Both the position numbers and the translations under genes were made by a program. DNA of 64,000 bases from the NCBI GenBank assembly GCA_948567375.1, contig OX419761.1, forward strand, positions 19,878,243 through 19,942,242, in the 5' to 3' direction. This DNA comes from Lunularia cruciata (lineage: Eukaryota; Streptophyta; Marchantiopsida; Lunulariales; Lunulariaceae). The stretch's first letter is position 1. Every line of letters starts with the position of its first letter. The notes below the pieces were generated by a model. The model made no database searches and was not told the DNA's origin. It saw only the letters and a program-made list of their open reading frames with translations. This document shows, in pieces, positions 1 through 11,541 of this stretch.

Positions 1-1020
1 TCCCCACGGGCATGAGAGGACATCTTTTGCTTGACTATTGTCAGATTGGATTTGAGGTTTAGAGTCTTCCTTGATGGAGCAACAATGTGAGTATATACTA
101 CATTCTCTCTTAGTTGACTCATCCATTCCTCAAGCTACTAGAGCATGTCTTTGCTCTTGCTCCAGCAAGGATGCAGGCTCTTGGATCTTAGCTCGACCGT
201 GCATTAGGGCATTCTGACTTGCACCAACTACTTTCTCTACAATGATGAGGTTTTGCCTAGATTTGATCCACCCATCTGCATCTTCATTTCTCACTTGTGA
301 GTGTTGTTCTACACTAGATGCAGCAGCAGTCCATATGACACGGTGTCATTTTGGAGGACAGAGGATAGCTACCCATGATGCTATTAGGGACATAGTGTTT
401 TCTATAGCACAAGAGAGTGGATACTTCGCTTGGAGGGAGCGTTCATGTGCTTTGAAGAAGACATGTGTTAGGGCAGACTTGTACTTGGTCCGAGATGACC
501 AGGTGATAGTAGCGGATGTCATGGTTACAAAACTTACGTGGGATACAATTTCATAGGGAGTGATTACCCATCCCCTTGGATGGGCAACGAGTGCAACAAC
601 AAGTTGCAAGGTCTCCAAGTATAGGGGCATGGGTTGAGGTCATCTCTTTCTTCCTCTAGCCTTGGAGTTATATGGAGCTATGGACACATTGTTCAATACA
701 TTTGTCAAGGAGTGAGGGAGAGCTTAGCATGTTAGGCACCAAGGGGTATCACTCATTCTCATACTTTGTAGTATATTTTAGATAACATGTATCCATTGCT
801 CTATAGAGAGTAGCAACTGTTGCCATCCATAGGAGAAAAATCACACTAGGTAATATTTATTCAGAGGTTCCAATTGTTGGTGGACATTACGATTTGTATA
901 GCTAATAATATTTGTAATAGGGCAGTAATAATTGGAAATATAATTGTAACGATTGTAATAGGGCAGAATCACACTAGGTAATGTATATTTGGAGGTTCCA
1001 ATTTTTTGTAGACAGTAAGA
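1..1020 (+). mobile_element. 3' end of a degenerate non-LTR retrotransposon (copy L1), endonuclease-like C-terminus
   Basis: The readable ORF at 242-556 has a zinc-knuckle-like start (CECC...H..C), the motif FGGQRIATHDAIRD, and then a core RADLYL...VIVADVMVT. The R.AD/(x)DV.V pattern resembles the PD-(D/E)XK restriction-like endonuclease found at the C-terminus of R2-type non-LTR elements. Translation continues past stops to about 820 with KYRGMG and LALELYGAMD. The same series of motifs recurs at 51.5-52.4 kb downstream of an RT motif, which ties the two together as one family. The 3' tail has a 126-bp tandem duplication: the stretch at 839-895 recurs at 965-1019. Family identity is inferred from motifs only. 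The copy is 5'-truncated by the window edge and not functional. Confidence 0.55.
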
Positions 1021-2519
1021 TTTATAATGGGTCTTCCAGTCCTTCGGATTTTCTACGCAGTCGCCCTTTTCTTTTAGTTGGAGGTTTCCCTCGCTTGAAG
1101 GATTTCCGTTTGCGTGGGGCAATGTGCACCATATAGACGCATCATTGTATGCAGTTACCGACCTCACTTGCTCTCCCAGCAATTTTTGGGATCATTGATG
1201 GTGTTACCTTGAATAACTTCTACCCACACGTCAGGTTGCATAGGAGGGGAATCGTCCTTACTCCTTCAGGAATGGAAGCTGTCTTTCCTTCTTGACTGAA
1301 ACCTCTTGTTGATTCGTATGCAAGCTTTCAGTACTCAACTAGTTCGGAGTGTCACAGGCTTACCATCTAAAAGTGTTTCCAAAGCGTATCAAACTCGGAT
1401 TCCGGAACTGTAGAGCATAGGCGCAGAAGGATAAGTACCAAGAGACGCTGCGCGTGGGAGCGGAGACGGTAAGAACACATTTCCTGGGTCTGAACTAGAA
1501 GAATTTGCTAACTTCACTATATTCGTTTGACGTGTGCACGTATCATAAGGAAAGACGAAAGGACGTAATCACTATAGTCGTTCGACGTGTGTGTCGCATG
1601 CATGATAAGAGGAAGGATGTAAGTGCACCAAATTCGGTAAGATTGCAAGTAACTCTAAGACATGCACACACACCGACAACAGAAAGAACATCAGCCATTT
1701 CTATGTATGCTGTGAATGATGAAAGCCCTTCGGTAAGCCCCTCATCGCATGCCTCTAAACCTTCATTACCGATCACAAGTATGGCACATCTTCAGTCGAT
1801 ACTTGTCCTTCGAATTACATACAGAGGTATAGATATACATCGATGATCATTTCCAGACAATGACCTTCTGTTAAAGAACCTTTCCTTTCGAGACTAACTG
1901 CACGCTTCTAACATCCTCTCGTGTGCTCCGATCCACCAAATTCTGCCTGAGAACAGCTCTAGTGACAAAAGTATATGCTTTTGGCCCAGAGCCAAAAGCA
2001 TATACATAACTTTACCCTGCATGTACCCGAAACCACCTTGGAACTGTGCATCACCGTGATGTGCGTAGGATCTTTAGCAGGAGCCAATTAGGAGAAAGCA
2101 AAACTGCAACTTTTACAATCGGATTGGATTGCTAAATTCAAACGATATTGACAGGTTGGTCCGCAAATAGATGCCGACAGCTGCAGCGCCAACTATACAA
2201 CCGTGCGCTCCTACAGCACCTCGACTTGCGGTAGTGGGTCAATTAAATGTGCTGAAAGTTCCCCCTCTTGCGCACTTTAGGATCTCGAGTTCAACCCTCT
2301 CGAAGTGGTTTCTCCTCGGTTGCATTTGCAAAAGATGCAGACTGCGCCGAACTTTCTGTTAATTGAAGGACGGAAGATGCAAATTGGCTCAACGCTCCAC
2401 TATCCCGATGGTTTGACGATGATATTTATATTGATACCTGCGCATGCTCTTCTATAGATGTCAAACTGTCCGCTGTTGCTCTTGACTTCTGGTCTGACAT
2501 GCTGTATCGAGGCCCATCA
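1021..2519. other. Non-coding stretch, no gene recognised
   Basis: No family is recognisable in the short ORFs of this stretch. It separates the non-LTR tail from the 3' end of the first lectin-kinase copy. Its only clear structure is the short perfect hairpin at 1971-2005. Confidence 0.5.
1971..2005. repeat. Perfect 15-bp hairpin
   Basis: GTATATGCTTTTGGC at 1971-1985 is followed by the 5-nt loop CCAGA and then its exact reverse complement at 1991-2005. No T-run or gene end adjoins it, so it is not called as a terminator. Confidence 0.8.
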
Positions 2520-2633
2520 CTTTGATACTTCGTAACTGGTTTCGACGTCGGGACGGGAAGCATGCCAACACTACCTTTCAGGATCTCTACCACATGTCTC
2601 ATCTTCGGTCATTCGCTTGGATCCGGATGGGAA

Positions 2634-3047
2634 TGTTAGAAAATACAGTCCAATGAACCTCTTGCAATAGCACATCATAAAGCCCATTAAATGTAAACCA
2701 AAGGACTAACAGGAAATAACGTGGTTCACTCCTACCTCCACAACTGAAACAGGCTCACACCAGCCTTCGAATCTTTATTTCTCATTGCACATAGATATAT
2801 ATACACACAAACAGAGATAGTCCCTCACCACTATCATCCCAACTGAACTACTGAACTCCTGAATATTGACTTGCGGGACTCCATGAGTATTGACCACTCA
2901 AGATATTTAGTCACTTTAATACTTAGCCTTAGTAATGACTGAGCATATCTACACAAGTGACCGTCCCTGTCCTCATTGCATGTTTCATCAATCTAGTTTG
3001 CTCTTGCTTTGATCAGTCAAGTCCGTAATAACAAGCCAAACATAACA
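2634..3047 (-). repeat. Copia 3' LTR (left)
   Basis: This 414-bp LTR starts TGTTAGAAAATACAG and ends CAAACATAACA. It aligns with 6624-6873 at both ends. The bases just inside it (3048-3062), read on the minus strand, give a purine-rich AAAAGGTGTAGAT that fits a polypurine tract. Confidence 0.85.
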
Positions 3048-3200
3048 ATCTACACCTTTTGCTTGCATCCACCGTATCATCCCAAAGAGCAACATTGAAC
3101 GTTGAGCAAGTTCATGCATAACTTGAACTTATCAACCGGAATGGGTTTAGTCAACATATCAGCTACATTTACCTCTGTGCCAATCTTTTGCAAATTTATC

Positions 3201-4679
3201 TCACCATTTGTCACCGCTTCCCTGATAAAACTGATATCTCACATCAATATACTTTGTACTTAAATAATATACTTGATTCTTGTCCAAGGGAATAGCGCTT
3301 TGGCTATCACAAAAAAGTGTGGACTTCATGTTAGGGAGTCCTACATCCTTGGCTAATCTTTGTAGCCATATTGCCTCTTTTGCAGCCTCAGTTGTTGCCA
3401 TATATTCCACCTTTCTAGTAGAAAGAGCAACAGTAGATTGGAGAATAGACTTCCAACTTATTGCACCACCAACAAGTGTAACAACAAATCCGGTTGTAGA
3501 CCTTCTCTTATCCAAGTCTCTGGCAAAATCAGAATCCACATACCCTGTAATTCCTCCTTCTTGGTCCTCTACATCAAAGGTAATGCCAATATTTATAGTC
3601 CCTTTCAAGTAACAAAGTATCCACTTCACAATTTCCCAATGTTGTTTCCCTGGATTTTTCCATGTATCTACTCACCATACTCACAACAAATGAGATGTCT
3701 GGTCTAGTGCAGACCATAGCATACATTAAACTCCCAATAACACTAGCCCAAGGAATATTTGACATTACTTTTCCCTCCTCATTTGATGGACATTGCTCCA
3801 ATGATATCCTAAAAAGACTTGCCATTGGAGTGTTCATGGTTTTCCTTTCTCCATGCCAAGCCAAGCAAGCAATTTTTCAAATATCTCCTTTGAGATATCC
3901 ATAAATTTCCCTTGCTCCTGTCCCAATGGATTTCAATCCCAGACACCCTCTTTGAAGAACCAAAGTACTTCATATCAAACTCCTTACCAAGTTGTGCTTT
4001 AAATTTTTCCACCTCAACCATATCCTCTGCAACAATCAGCATATCATCCACATATAGTACCATGATGATCAAATCAAATACTCTATGTCCATGTAGCTTC
4101 TTGAGATACACACAAAAATCTGATTCACATTTGTTATATCCATGCTTCAACATGGAAGCATCAAATTTTATGTACCAAAGTCTTGGACTTTGCTTTAGTC
4201 CATATAAAGACTTTTGTAACCTGCAAACCAGGTTTTGGTTCCTTGGTACCACAAAACCTTCAGGTTGATGCATGTAAATCTCCTCCTTCAGTTCTCCATG
4301 TAAAAAATCAGTTGTAACATCTAGTTGCTCCAACTCCAAGTTATGCAATGTAACTATTGCCAATAGTGCACAAATTGAAGAGATTTTTACCACTGGTGAA
4401 GTCAATACCTTCTTTTTGGCTATAACTCTTTGCTACAAGCCTTGCTTTGCATTGATATCCACCTGATTTTGGAAGTCCTTCCTTCCTCCGGAATATCTAT
4501 CTGCAACCAATTGCCTTCTTTCCCATAGGCAATTTTTCAAGTCTCCAAGTTTGGTTTTTGGCCAAAGACTTCATCTCCTCTTCCATTACACGATGCCACT
4601 CTTGACACTCTTGATCTTGCATTGCCTCTTCATATGAAGAAGGCAAGAACTTGACTGATGAAACATGCAATGAGGACAA
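3201..4679 (-). pseudogene. Copia pol: reverse transcriptase and RNase H
   Basis: Translation from 4679 gives a copia RT entry (SYEEAMQDQECQEWHRVMEE) and then, at 4405-3809, RT proper with LDVTTDFLHGELKEEIYM, QPEGFV, LYGLKQSPRLWY and the catalytic YVDD at 4043-4054. RNase H follows at 3864-3201, with GYVDSDFARD and LSTRKVEYMA. The main frames are broken by a few frameshifts, for example between 4500 and 4405 and near 3830. RT makes cDNA from the element's RNA, and RNase H removes the RNA strand. The YVDD is intact, but the polyprotein could not be made as one piece. Confidence 0.85.
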
Positions 4680-4960
4680 GGTCAGTCACTTTCCTAGATA
4701 TGCTAAGTCATTACTAAGGCTAAGTATTAAAGTGACTAGATATCTTGAGTGGTAAATACTCATGAAGTCCCACAAGTCAATATTCAGGAGTTCAGTCGGA
4801 TGACCGTGCTGAAGAACTATCTCTATTTGTGTGTATATATATCTATGTGCAATGAGAAATAAAGATTTGAAGCTAGTGTGAGCCTATTTCAGCCGTGGAT
4901 GTAGCTTTCGGGATAGGGAGTGAACCACGTTATTTCCTACTAGTCCTTTGATTTTTGCTT
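4656..4960 (+). repeat. Inverted LTR fragment inside copia pol
   Basis: This stretch is the reverse complement of the middle of the element's own LTR (left LTR about 2700-3000). It includes the reverse complements of the CTTTATTTCTCATTGCAC and ATATATATACACACAAA segments. The right LTR lacks this portion. The fragment replaces the integrase core, which should lie between DYVHSDVWGP (about 5040) and the RT start. Confidence 0.8.
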
Positions 4961-4979
4961 CATGGTGTAAACCATACTC

Positions 4980-6581
4980 TCCTAGAGTAATCATCTACCA
5001 AAGATACAAAATATAATGCCCCAGATTTTGACATCAGACAGGGCCCCAAACATCAGAATGTACATAGTCTAGAATTCCTGTTGTGCAATGAACTCTTGTG
5101 GAAAAGCTTACCCTCCGTTGCTTTCCTATTACACAATGCTCACAAAATTTTAGCTTACAACTTTTAAAGGCCTTCAGAAGTTGTTGCTTGGACAATTCAC
5201 TTAGATCCCTTTCACTCATATGGCCCAAATGCAGGTGCCATAACTAAGTAAGATCTTTGGGATCTTCATTTTCAGAAATAGTACTTGCCACTCCTCCAAT
5301 GATGGTCTCTCCAACAAGCTCATAAAGATTTCTATCTTCGTGCTCTTCATTAAAACCAATGCTCCTTTGATACCTTGAGTGTTCCATTTTCTGCTTCCCA
5401 CCTCCAACCATTTGAGTCCAAAGTGCCTAATGATATCAAATTCTTCCTTAACTCAAGAACATGCCTCACATCAGCAAGAGTAATTACAATACCATCAAAC
5501 ACCTGAATTCATATTGTACCAATGCCAATAGCTTTACAAGCCATGTTGCTCCCCATTATTACAAATCATCAATTGAATAATTTGTACTCATGAAACAAAT
5601 CCTTATTTGGACATATGGTAAGAGCAACTTGAGTCCAATATCCATGACTCTTCAAATTGACTTTATCTTGGGTAACACATAGAACATCATCCACAACTCT
5701 AGATGACTCAGAAATACTTGTTTGAGCTGAAAGTTGACCTTTATCCTTGTTGGAATCAAGCCTCTTGTTGTTACAATCCTTCTTGAAATGTTCAACCTTC
5801 CCACAAATCCAACATTTGCCTTTGAAAACTCCAGTTCTAGTCTTGGATCTTGATTTACTCCTGATCTGCTCTTTCTCTCTCTTGTCCTTCCTCTGATAAA
5901 TAGAACCTTTGAATTTGTTTTTTCTTGGTTAGGTCTTTTTTGCATCTCATTGGACAATAATGCTGAAGTGACCTCCTCACAGTTTATATCATCCTTCCCA
6001 TATAGAATAGTTGTGACCAGATGCTCATATGATGGAGAAAGTGAAATCAATTATAGCAATGCCTTATCCTCCTCTTCTAACTCAACCTCTATGCTCATCA
6101 ACTCAAAAATGATTTTGTTGAAAGCATTGAGGTGTTCCATAATACACTGGCCTTCCTTCATCCGCAACATATACAACTTCTGCTTAAGAAACAGTCTATT
6201 TGTCAATGACTTGGTCATATAAAGATTCTCCAGTTTGGCCCATAGTCTTGATGCAGATTCCTCATTGATAACATTGTATAGCACTTTATCTGCAAGGTTC
6301 AACCAAATAGTGCTAATAGCTCTGAGATCTGCATCTTCATCTTCACCATCCTCATCACTTTTGTCCTCCTTTTTCTTCTTAATTGCTCTATGCAATCCTT
6401 GTTGGACAAGAAGGTCCTTCATCTTCAGTTGCCAAAGTCCAGATTTGTTTTTCCCATCAAACTTCTCCACTGCAAATTTAGCATTTGATATGGATATCAC
6501 CCTTGCCATTGCTTTGCTGTGGACTTGCTTGTGGACACACTTCCCTGCACCCTCAGATCTCAAGACACTCTTCAGGACCAA
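4980..6581 (-). pseudogene. Copia gag, zinc knuckle, protease remnant and truncated integrase
   Basis: Gag occupies 6581-6051 and begins near MARVISISNAKFAVEKFDG. It contains LYNVINEESASRLWAKLENLY and LKQKLYMLRMKEG, typical of copia UBN2-type gag. Beyond a stop at 6051, translation continues with SYEHLVTTILYGKDD and a CCHC-like zinc knuckle whose spacing is disturbed (about 5830-5770). A protease-like stretch is frameshifted near 5650. The integrase N-terminus has a pattern like GHMSERDLSELSKQQLL...CEHCVIGKQRRVSF and ends at DYVHSDVWGP. Past that point the catalytic core is lost to the inverted LTR piece. Confidence 0.8.
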
Positions 6582-6602
6582 CTAAGCTCAGATACCAATT
6601 GT

Positions 6603-6623
6603 TATCAGAGCTCTGACACCCAT
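6603..6623 (-). other. Copia primer-binding site region
   Basis: Directly inside the right LTR, the minus strand reads ATGGGTGTCAGAGCTCTGA. This resembles the initiator-Met tRNA complement TGGTATCAGAGC used by plant copia elements. A second close match (TTGGTATCTGAGC) lies slightly downstream, around 6584-6600. Confidence 0.55.
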
Positions 6624-6873
6624 TGTTAGAAAATACAGTCCCATGGACCTCTTGCAATAGCACATCATAAAGCCCATTAAACATAAATCAGAGGACTAAC
6701 AGGAAATAACGTGGTTCAGTCACTGTCCCGGAAGCTAAGATTCCTTTTGTATCGTTCAATGTTGCTCTTTGGGATGATACAGTGGATACAAGTAAATGGT
6801 GGAGATTGTTATGTTTCATCAATCTAGTTTGCTCTTGCTCAGTCAAGTCCATGACAACAAGCAAAACATAACA
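6624..6873 (-). repeat. Copia 5' LTR (right), chimeric
   Basis: The outer parts (6624-6741 and about 6809-6873) match the left LTR. The part between about 6752 and 6809 is the reverse complement of internal sequence next to the left LTR (3040-3102): TTCAATGTTGCTCTTTGGG on this side corresponds to CCCAAAGAGCAACATTGAA there. The LTR is therefore only 250 bp instead of 414. Confidence 0.8.
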
Positions 6874-8570
6874 GGAAAACCAAAGCCCAAGAAGTAGTAA
6901 CACTTCCAGCTATGTTATGTCAAACTCGCCTAAAAGCTTTTTTATCTACAACAGACAACCGTGTCCGCTGACTCAAATTTTCCCAAACCCAATCCACTGA
7001 TAGAACCTCCTTCTCCGGCAGTCGAGGACTGAGGACCAGCCTTCCGCAAGCGACCTCCAGAGCTACTGCTCCAAATGCATAGACATCGGTCTTCTCTGTG
7101 AACTTCCCTGTGAATTGTCCACCCGAGCTCGAGGGTGCTCCAGGGGCTATGTATCCATATGTTCCGGCCAAGAAAGTGGTGGCTAGGTTCTGATTACGTT
7201 CCACCATTCGAGCTAATCCAAAGTCTCCTAACATTGCATTGAAATCCAGCATCGAGCATCGAGCATAATATTGCTAGTCTTAACGTCCCGGTGAATAATC
7301 TGCTTTCTCGAATTCTCATGAAGATAAAGCAAAGCCTCAGCAGCACCGGTGATGATTTTGAATCTAGTTTTCCATTCTAATACCGATCCTTTGACTGGAT
7401 GAAATAGAGCCTTATCTAAACTTCCGTTCGCGACCAGTTCGTAAACCAATAATAAGTTACCTTTGTGCATACTCCATCCGAGCAGCTTGACAATATTACG
7501 GTGGCGGAGCTGGCTGATGATGGATGGCTGAGCCTGGAATTCCCTGGAACCTTGATGAGAGTCGGTGCTCAATCTCTTGACAGCCACGAGCTGTCCTGTG
7601 TTTGGCAATTTCCCTTGATAACACTTCCGAAACCTCCCTGACCTAGTTTGTAGTTTTCGGAAAACACTCCTGTAGCCTCACTCAGTTGGTGGAAGCTGAA
7701 TTGCACACTGTCTGCTATTCCGGCCAGCTGTAACTCTCCTAGATCTCCAAAGTCTCCTGGAGACTCTTCAGACCACCGTTGTTAGTCTCCAATGGATTTC
7801 CGTCTATACAGGAAATACAAGATAACTGCAGAGCTTGCGAGCATGACAATAGACCCAGAAATCACTCCAGCAATTAAGGGAATGTTGCTGCTTCCTGGAG
7901 AAACTTCCGGTAACAAAGCTTGGAAGGTCCAGTTGTGAACTGCGTAGAAGCTATACCTGTAACCGTTCGAAGCTGTCATGGCCAGGTAAATTGGGGCCGT
8001 GATTGCGAACTGAGCAGAAAAATTTACAGGCAGATCGAGAAAGGCTTGAACAGGTCTTGAAGAATTGGTATTGATTCTCACTTCTAAGACATTGGTGGAA
8101 GAATTGAAGTCAATCCAGGCGAATATGACACCTACTGTAAGGTTCATGTTCGTCTCATTGGCGTCTTTCGCCTCAACTGATTTTAGTGAGTGGACATCCA
8201 CCCCCACATGATTGGAGCTGATATCGTTGTGTTCGTGATTTTGGAAGTTATCAAACTCAACAGCCAAAGTGCTGACAAGTTCTCTCCCATCTCCTCCGTA
8301 CACACCAAAAGAGCCCCCGGGGCTTCCTGAAAATATATCATCACTTAGCAAGGCGAACATCGCCTGCCAACTCGCTGCCAGATTCCATGCTGAAGCCCAA
8401 CGTACTGTTGAATGATAACCATCGATCTGGAATTAAGTCCTGCAACTGAACCTCCACGATAGCCCTGCCGATAGTATCTTGCATTAATTTGGCTGCATCC
8501 GATGGATTCGTACCAGCGTTATCCTCACGTCCGGGAACAAGCGTCAGTTCTCCCAAAAAGCCCTTCGCTC

Positions 8571-9213
8571 AACTTTGACTTTGTCCACATCTTCGGTTAC
8601 CTTTGACCTCCCCAATCTACAAACTTGTGCACATTCGACGAGGAATCTTGTGAGGACGTACTACATTATGGACTGCCACCTTTTGGACAAAGATACTGTA
8701 CAGTCATAGAGTTTGATGCTCGTGGTATGTAGCTGAAAGTTTCCAATGCTTGAATGATGAAGACCGATTGTTTGGATGCAAATTGACAGCTTAATTTCCA
8801 CTTATGTAGTTTCTAGGGCAGCGTAGAGGACATCTGGTAGCCTCGAACCTTTATGTCCGTCAAGGCCTGACATATTTCAAAGTAAACAGTAAAATCTGGT
8901 TATTTCTCCAGGAGGTGCGGTGTATGATGCCAATCCAGCCACTGTAAGATGCTACTTGTCTGATGAGAGGTATAACTCGAAGAAAACTAATGATTCGCAT
9001 TTCACAGTCTCTATACAATTCTACATCTGTAGGTTCAATGTCTTCAACTGTATATGATCTTAATCTCCATATTAGATGAGATGGGCTCAAATTAATTTGC
9101 AGTACTCTTGTTGTCAGGTACGAGATTCTCTCTAGAACTTCTTGTGGGCTAGATCTCTGTCGAGTCCATGATTCTCTGGTGAACGTCGCTTAAACCGATA
9201 ATAATGGGAGAAG
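8571..9213. other. Upstream flank of lectin-kinase copy 1
   Basis: From 8571 to about 8941 this matches 14188-14580, upstream of copy 2 (shared AATCTTGTGAGGACGTAC and GGACTGCCACCTTTTGG). It is the duplicated 5' flank of the kinase gene. Beyond 8941 the similarity stops and no gene is seen. Confidence 0.6.
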
Positions 9214-9510
9214 ACTCGGTGATGGACTCGTTCGGCCCATCATCTAAAAGATGATGGGCCTGTCACCTAAAAGAGTGACGGTGTGAGTCTCCGGTCAGTT
9301 CTACCAGTGGCATCTGCTCCCAATATGCATATATGTATTCTTTATCTTTTGGATGATTGGCCGGACGGTCCCATCATTGTATGTTCGGTGATGGACTCGT
9401 TCGATCTCCTATCGTTCGGCCCATCATCTAAAAGATGGAGGATACATATATGCATATTGGGAGCCGATGTTGGTAGAACTGACGGAGAACTCACACCGTC
9501 ACTCTCTTTA
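9214..9510. repeat. Foldback / MITE-like inverted repeat
   Basis: Arms of about 83 bp at 9272-9357 and 9424-9506 are near-perfect reverse complements sharing CCCAATATGCATATATGTAT. The loop is about 66 bp. A perfect 12-bp-arm hairpin (GGCCCATCATCT-AAA-AGATGATGGGCC) lies immediately left at 9234-9260. The segment GGTGATGGACTCGTTCG occurs at about 9219 and again at about 9387. It could be a miniature foldback transposon or a small-RNA-generating hairpin. Confidence 0.75.
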
Positions 9511-9538
9511 CAATATGATAATCTAGGATGAACTCCTT

Positions 9539-9844
9539 ATGAAAGTTTATGAGAGTTTTCTTCTTATGAACAAAGAGCGATGGCAGGGAGCGAGTAAGCG
9601 AGCCAACTCTGATCGAATTTTGCAATTGCTTGGCATTCCAACGGGAAATCTACCAACACAGTTCACGGATTTCAATGCAGTCCAGGAGTTCACAGACTTC
9701 AATCCCCAAAATGATTCCTACCACATATTACATTCCTTCTATCATCCAAATGAGGAGCCCTTTGCTCATGTTTTACTCTATTCCCGTATTCCCCAGTTTC
9801 TTAGCAAGTGTACCATCGAGATAAGTTTTATCATTTATTTGTGA
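9539..9844 (+). CDS. Unrecognised ORF fragment of 101 codons
   Basis: I do not recognise this ORF. It starts MKVYESFLLMNKERWQG and carries an internal near-duplication (QFTDFNAV / EFTDFNPQ). It lies between the foldback repeat and an RT fragment of the non-LTR family and is open for about 300 bases. It may be an upstream piece of that element or chance coding. Confidence 0.2.
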   Translation: MKVYESFLLMNKERWQGASKRANSDRILQLLGIPTGNLPTQFTDFNAVQEFTDFNPQNDSYHILHSFYHPNEEPFAHVLLYSRIPQFLSKCTIEISFIIYL

Positions 9845-9849
9845 CTGTC

Positions 9850-10290
9850 TCTCTCCTAACACGCAAAATTCTAACTTCCCCTCCTCTTTGTGTTTTGCTA
9901 GCACATTGCACTGGTCTAAATCACTTAAAAGATGTTTGTTTGTTTGGTGCATGTCATCTTTTAGCTTTGTCAAAAGAGACATACGGTGGTCACCCCATAG
10001 CTATTGGGGATGTTTTAGTATGTCTTGTCCCAAGTATCACTTGTTTACAATGTTATTATTTCTTTTCATTCTTTTTGTGTCCACATCAATATCAATATGT
10101 GATGGCTACTCCAAGTGGTTGCAAGACAATTATTGTATGCATTTGAGCTTCTTTAGACGTCCATGCGTGATTATCCAAGTGCATGTCACAAATGCTTTTA
10201 ATGTCATTTCTTGTCCAACTTTGTTTTGGGCTTGCCATTTTGGTAGGGGATCAAATTGCTTTCTTGATTCCCTTTGTACAACCAGATGAT
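9850..10290 (+). mobile_element. Non-LTR reverse transcriptase fragment (copy L2)
   Basis: Two overlapping frames give RT-like pieces: GGHPIAIGDVLVCLV (fingers region), PHQYQYVMATPSGCKTI, and HVTNAFNVISCPTLF, the last matching the V(D).NAFNS.SR motif-A region of non-LTR RTs. The same order, PHQ..G.AT..GC..I followed by NAFNSIS, is found at 50.1-50.3 kb. A +1/-1 shift between pieces and stops show that it is dead. It is 5' and 3' truncated. Confidence 0.6.
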
Positions 10291-11541
10291 TCCATATGTG
10301 CAACCTTGAAAAGACAAAAGAGACAAGGTTTATGACAAAAGAGAAGGGTTATGCAGAGGCCGATGTGGTCAAGTTTTTATTGACAATGTACAGTAGTAGA
10401 GTAGAGGGAATGGATGGCATCAACAGTGGTAGCTGAAAAGATGATCGGTCTGTTAATAACTACGAAGAAGACATATGGAAGGAGAGAGGTAGCTTTAGAG
10501 ATAAAAGGCGACCGCGTAGGAAAAATGAAGGATGGGAAGACCCCATCAAGCCGTACAAGGGAGAGAAAAAAATGTAACATGGGGCTAAGCCACAATAGAG
10601 TCTGTATGAGAAAGTCTGTATGAAGTAGCTTTAGATAGAAGAAAGTGAAGTGCTGGTATCTGTACATGGGGAAAGGTCCCCCCTTACAGGTTCTAGAATC
10701 ATCCGTCACGCGGGCTTGATAAGGGACAATACAGCCTTGAATCTGGCAGCGATGAGGTGCAAAGGCATGGGACGAATTTGTTTGAAAGGTGTTGACAGGT
10801 GAACTGGTCCGCACAAAGAAGATTGGTGTTGGTTTGATGATGTTTAAAATTCTGTTCATTTTCCGAGTGATTTTCTTCACAAGAAGAAGAACTATCCATA
10901 TGAGGAAAGAGGTTTGCAACAATGATGACAAAACCAATAGATATTGGAAACAAGGCAGGTGAACCGATATTAGTTATACCATGATCTACATGGAGATGGC
11001 TACAGATGAGGCCGGAGGAACAAGCAGAAGGTTCCGAATGGAAAGCAGGCAAAAGGCTATGATGACAAAAGAGGGAGACCAGGAAGCTTTGAATCTGACA
11101 AAGTACACGTGACGTCTTGGACAAAATCGGTAGAGAGGGCCACTCTGAGGTGGTAGGGGGGGGGAGAGAGATCATGGATCATGGATCAGGTGGAAACACT
11201 TCTATGATTTTCTATGGCTTTGTTACACCTTGGTTATATACCCACCATACTACCACAAGGAAGTTCATGCAACTAGCATCTACCTAAGTACATGCTAAAG
11301 AGATTCCTTGGAGTGTCAATAGTTACCATAACTCACTACATAACTTTCCGAGAGGTTATAGCAATGTTTCCATAATGTCTATTCCCATCCTTTTAAGATC
11401 CTTTTCTTACCCATAACTTGGGCCCTTTGGAGGATGAAAATCTAGTTTCACACTTAACCTACAGACCTTGGTTTATGAGTTTATACTCGTAATTCTAAGC
11501 TTAAGACTCAGCGTACAGTACTTGCTCCTTTGTACTTCCAA
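10291..11541. other. Non-coding stretch
   Basis: A 186-codon minus-strand ORF (10377-10937) shows no recognisable domain and a composition typical of chance reading of AC/CT-rich DNA. No other coding signal is visible. Confidence 0.5.

Larger units (their letters stand above)
2634..6873 (-). mobile_element. Ty1/copia LTR retrotransposon, rearranged, inserted in lectin-kinase copy 1
   Basis: Both ends are TGTTAG...AACATAACA. The flanking bases are GGGAA (2629-2633) and GGAAA (6874-6878), an imperfect 5-bp target duplication. Comparison with the uninterrupted kinase copy at about 12005 places the insertion exactly there. On the minus strand the order is 5' LTR (right), gag, zinc knuckle, protease remnant, truncated integrase, RT and RNase H, then 3' LTR (left). 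That is the copia order, with integrase before RT. The element is non-autonomous: pol has frameshifts, the integrase core is missing, and an inverted LTR piece sits in its place at about 4656-4960. Confidence 0.9.
2520..8570 (-). pseudogene. L-type lectin receptor-like kinase pseudogene, copy 1 (split by a copia element)
   Basis: This was a membrane receptor kinase: an extracellular legume-lectin domain (8556-7900, with GVDVHSLKS and NTNSSRPVQAFLD), one transmembrane helix (about 7870-7800, IAGVISGSIVMLASSAVILYF), and a cytosolic Ser/Thr kinase. The kinase keeps the glycine loop LGQGGFGSV (near 7655), VAVKRL, HRDVKTSNIMLD and GDFGLARM. It is dead for several reasons. A frameshift follows the glycine loop, and others lie between the lectin segments and after the HRD motif. 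The glutamate of the APE motif reads as G (APGAP). The signal peptide and first part of the lectin domain are absent compared with copy 2. Its last kinase segment (2520-2633) is cut off by the copia insertion at 2634-6873. Plant L-type lectin kinases usually act at the plasma membrane in pathogen or wall sensing; the ligand here is unknown. Confidence 0.85.

Noticed and set aside
10377..10937. Minus-strand ORF of 186 codons
   Set aside because: No domain, an odd hydrophobic/proline composition, and it is antisense to purine-rich DNA; it is probably chance.
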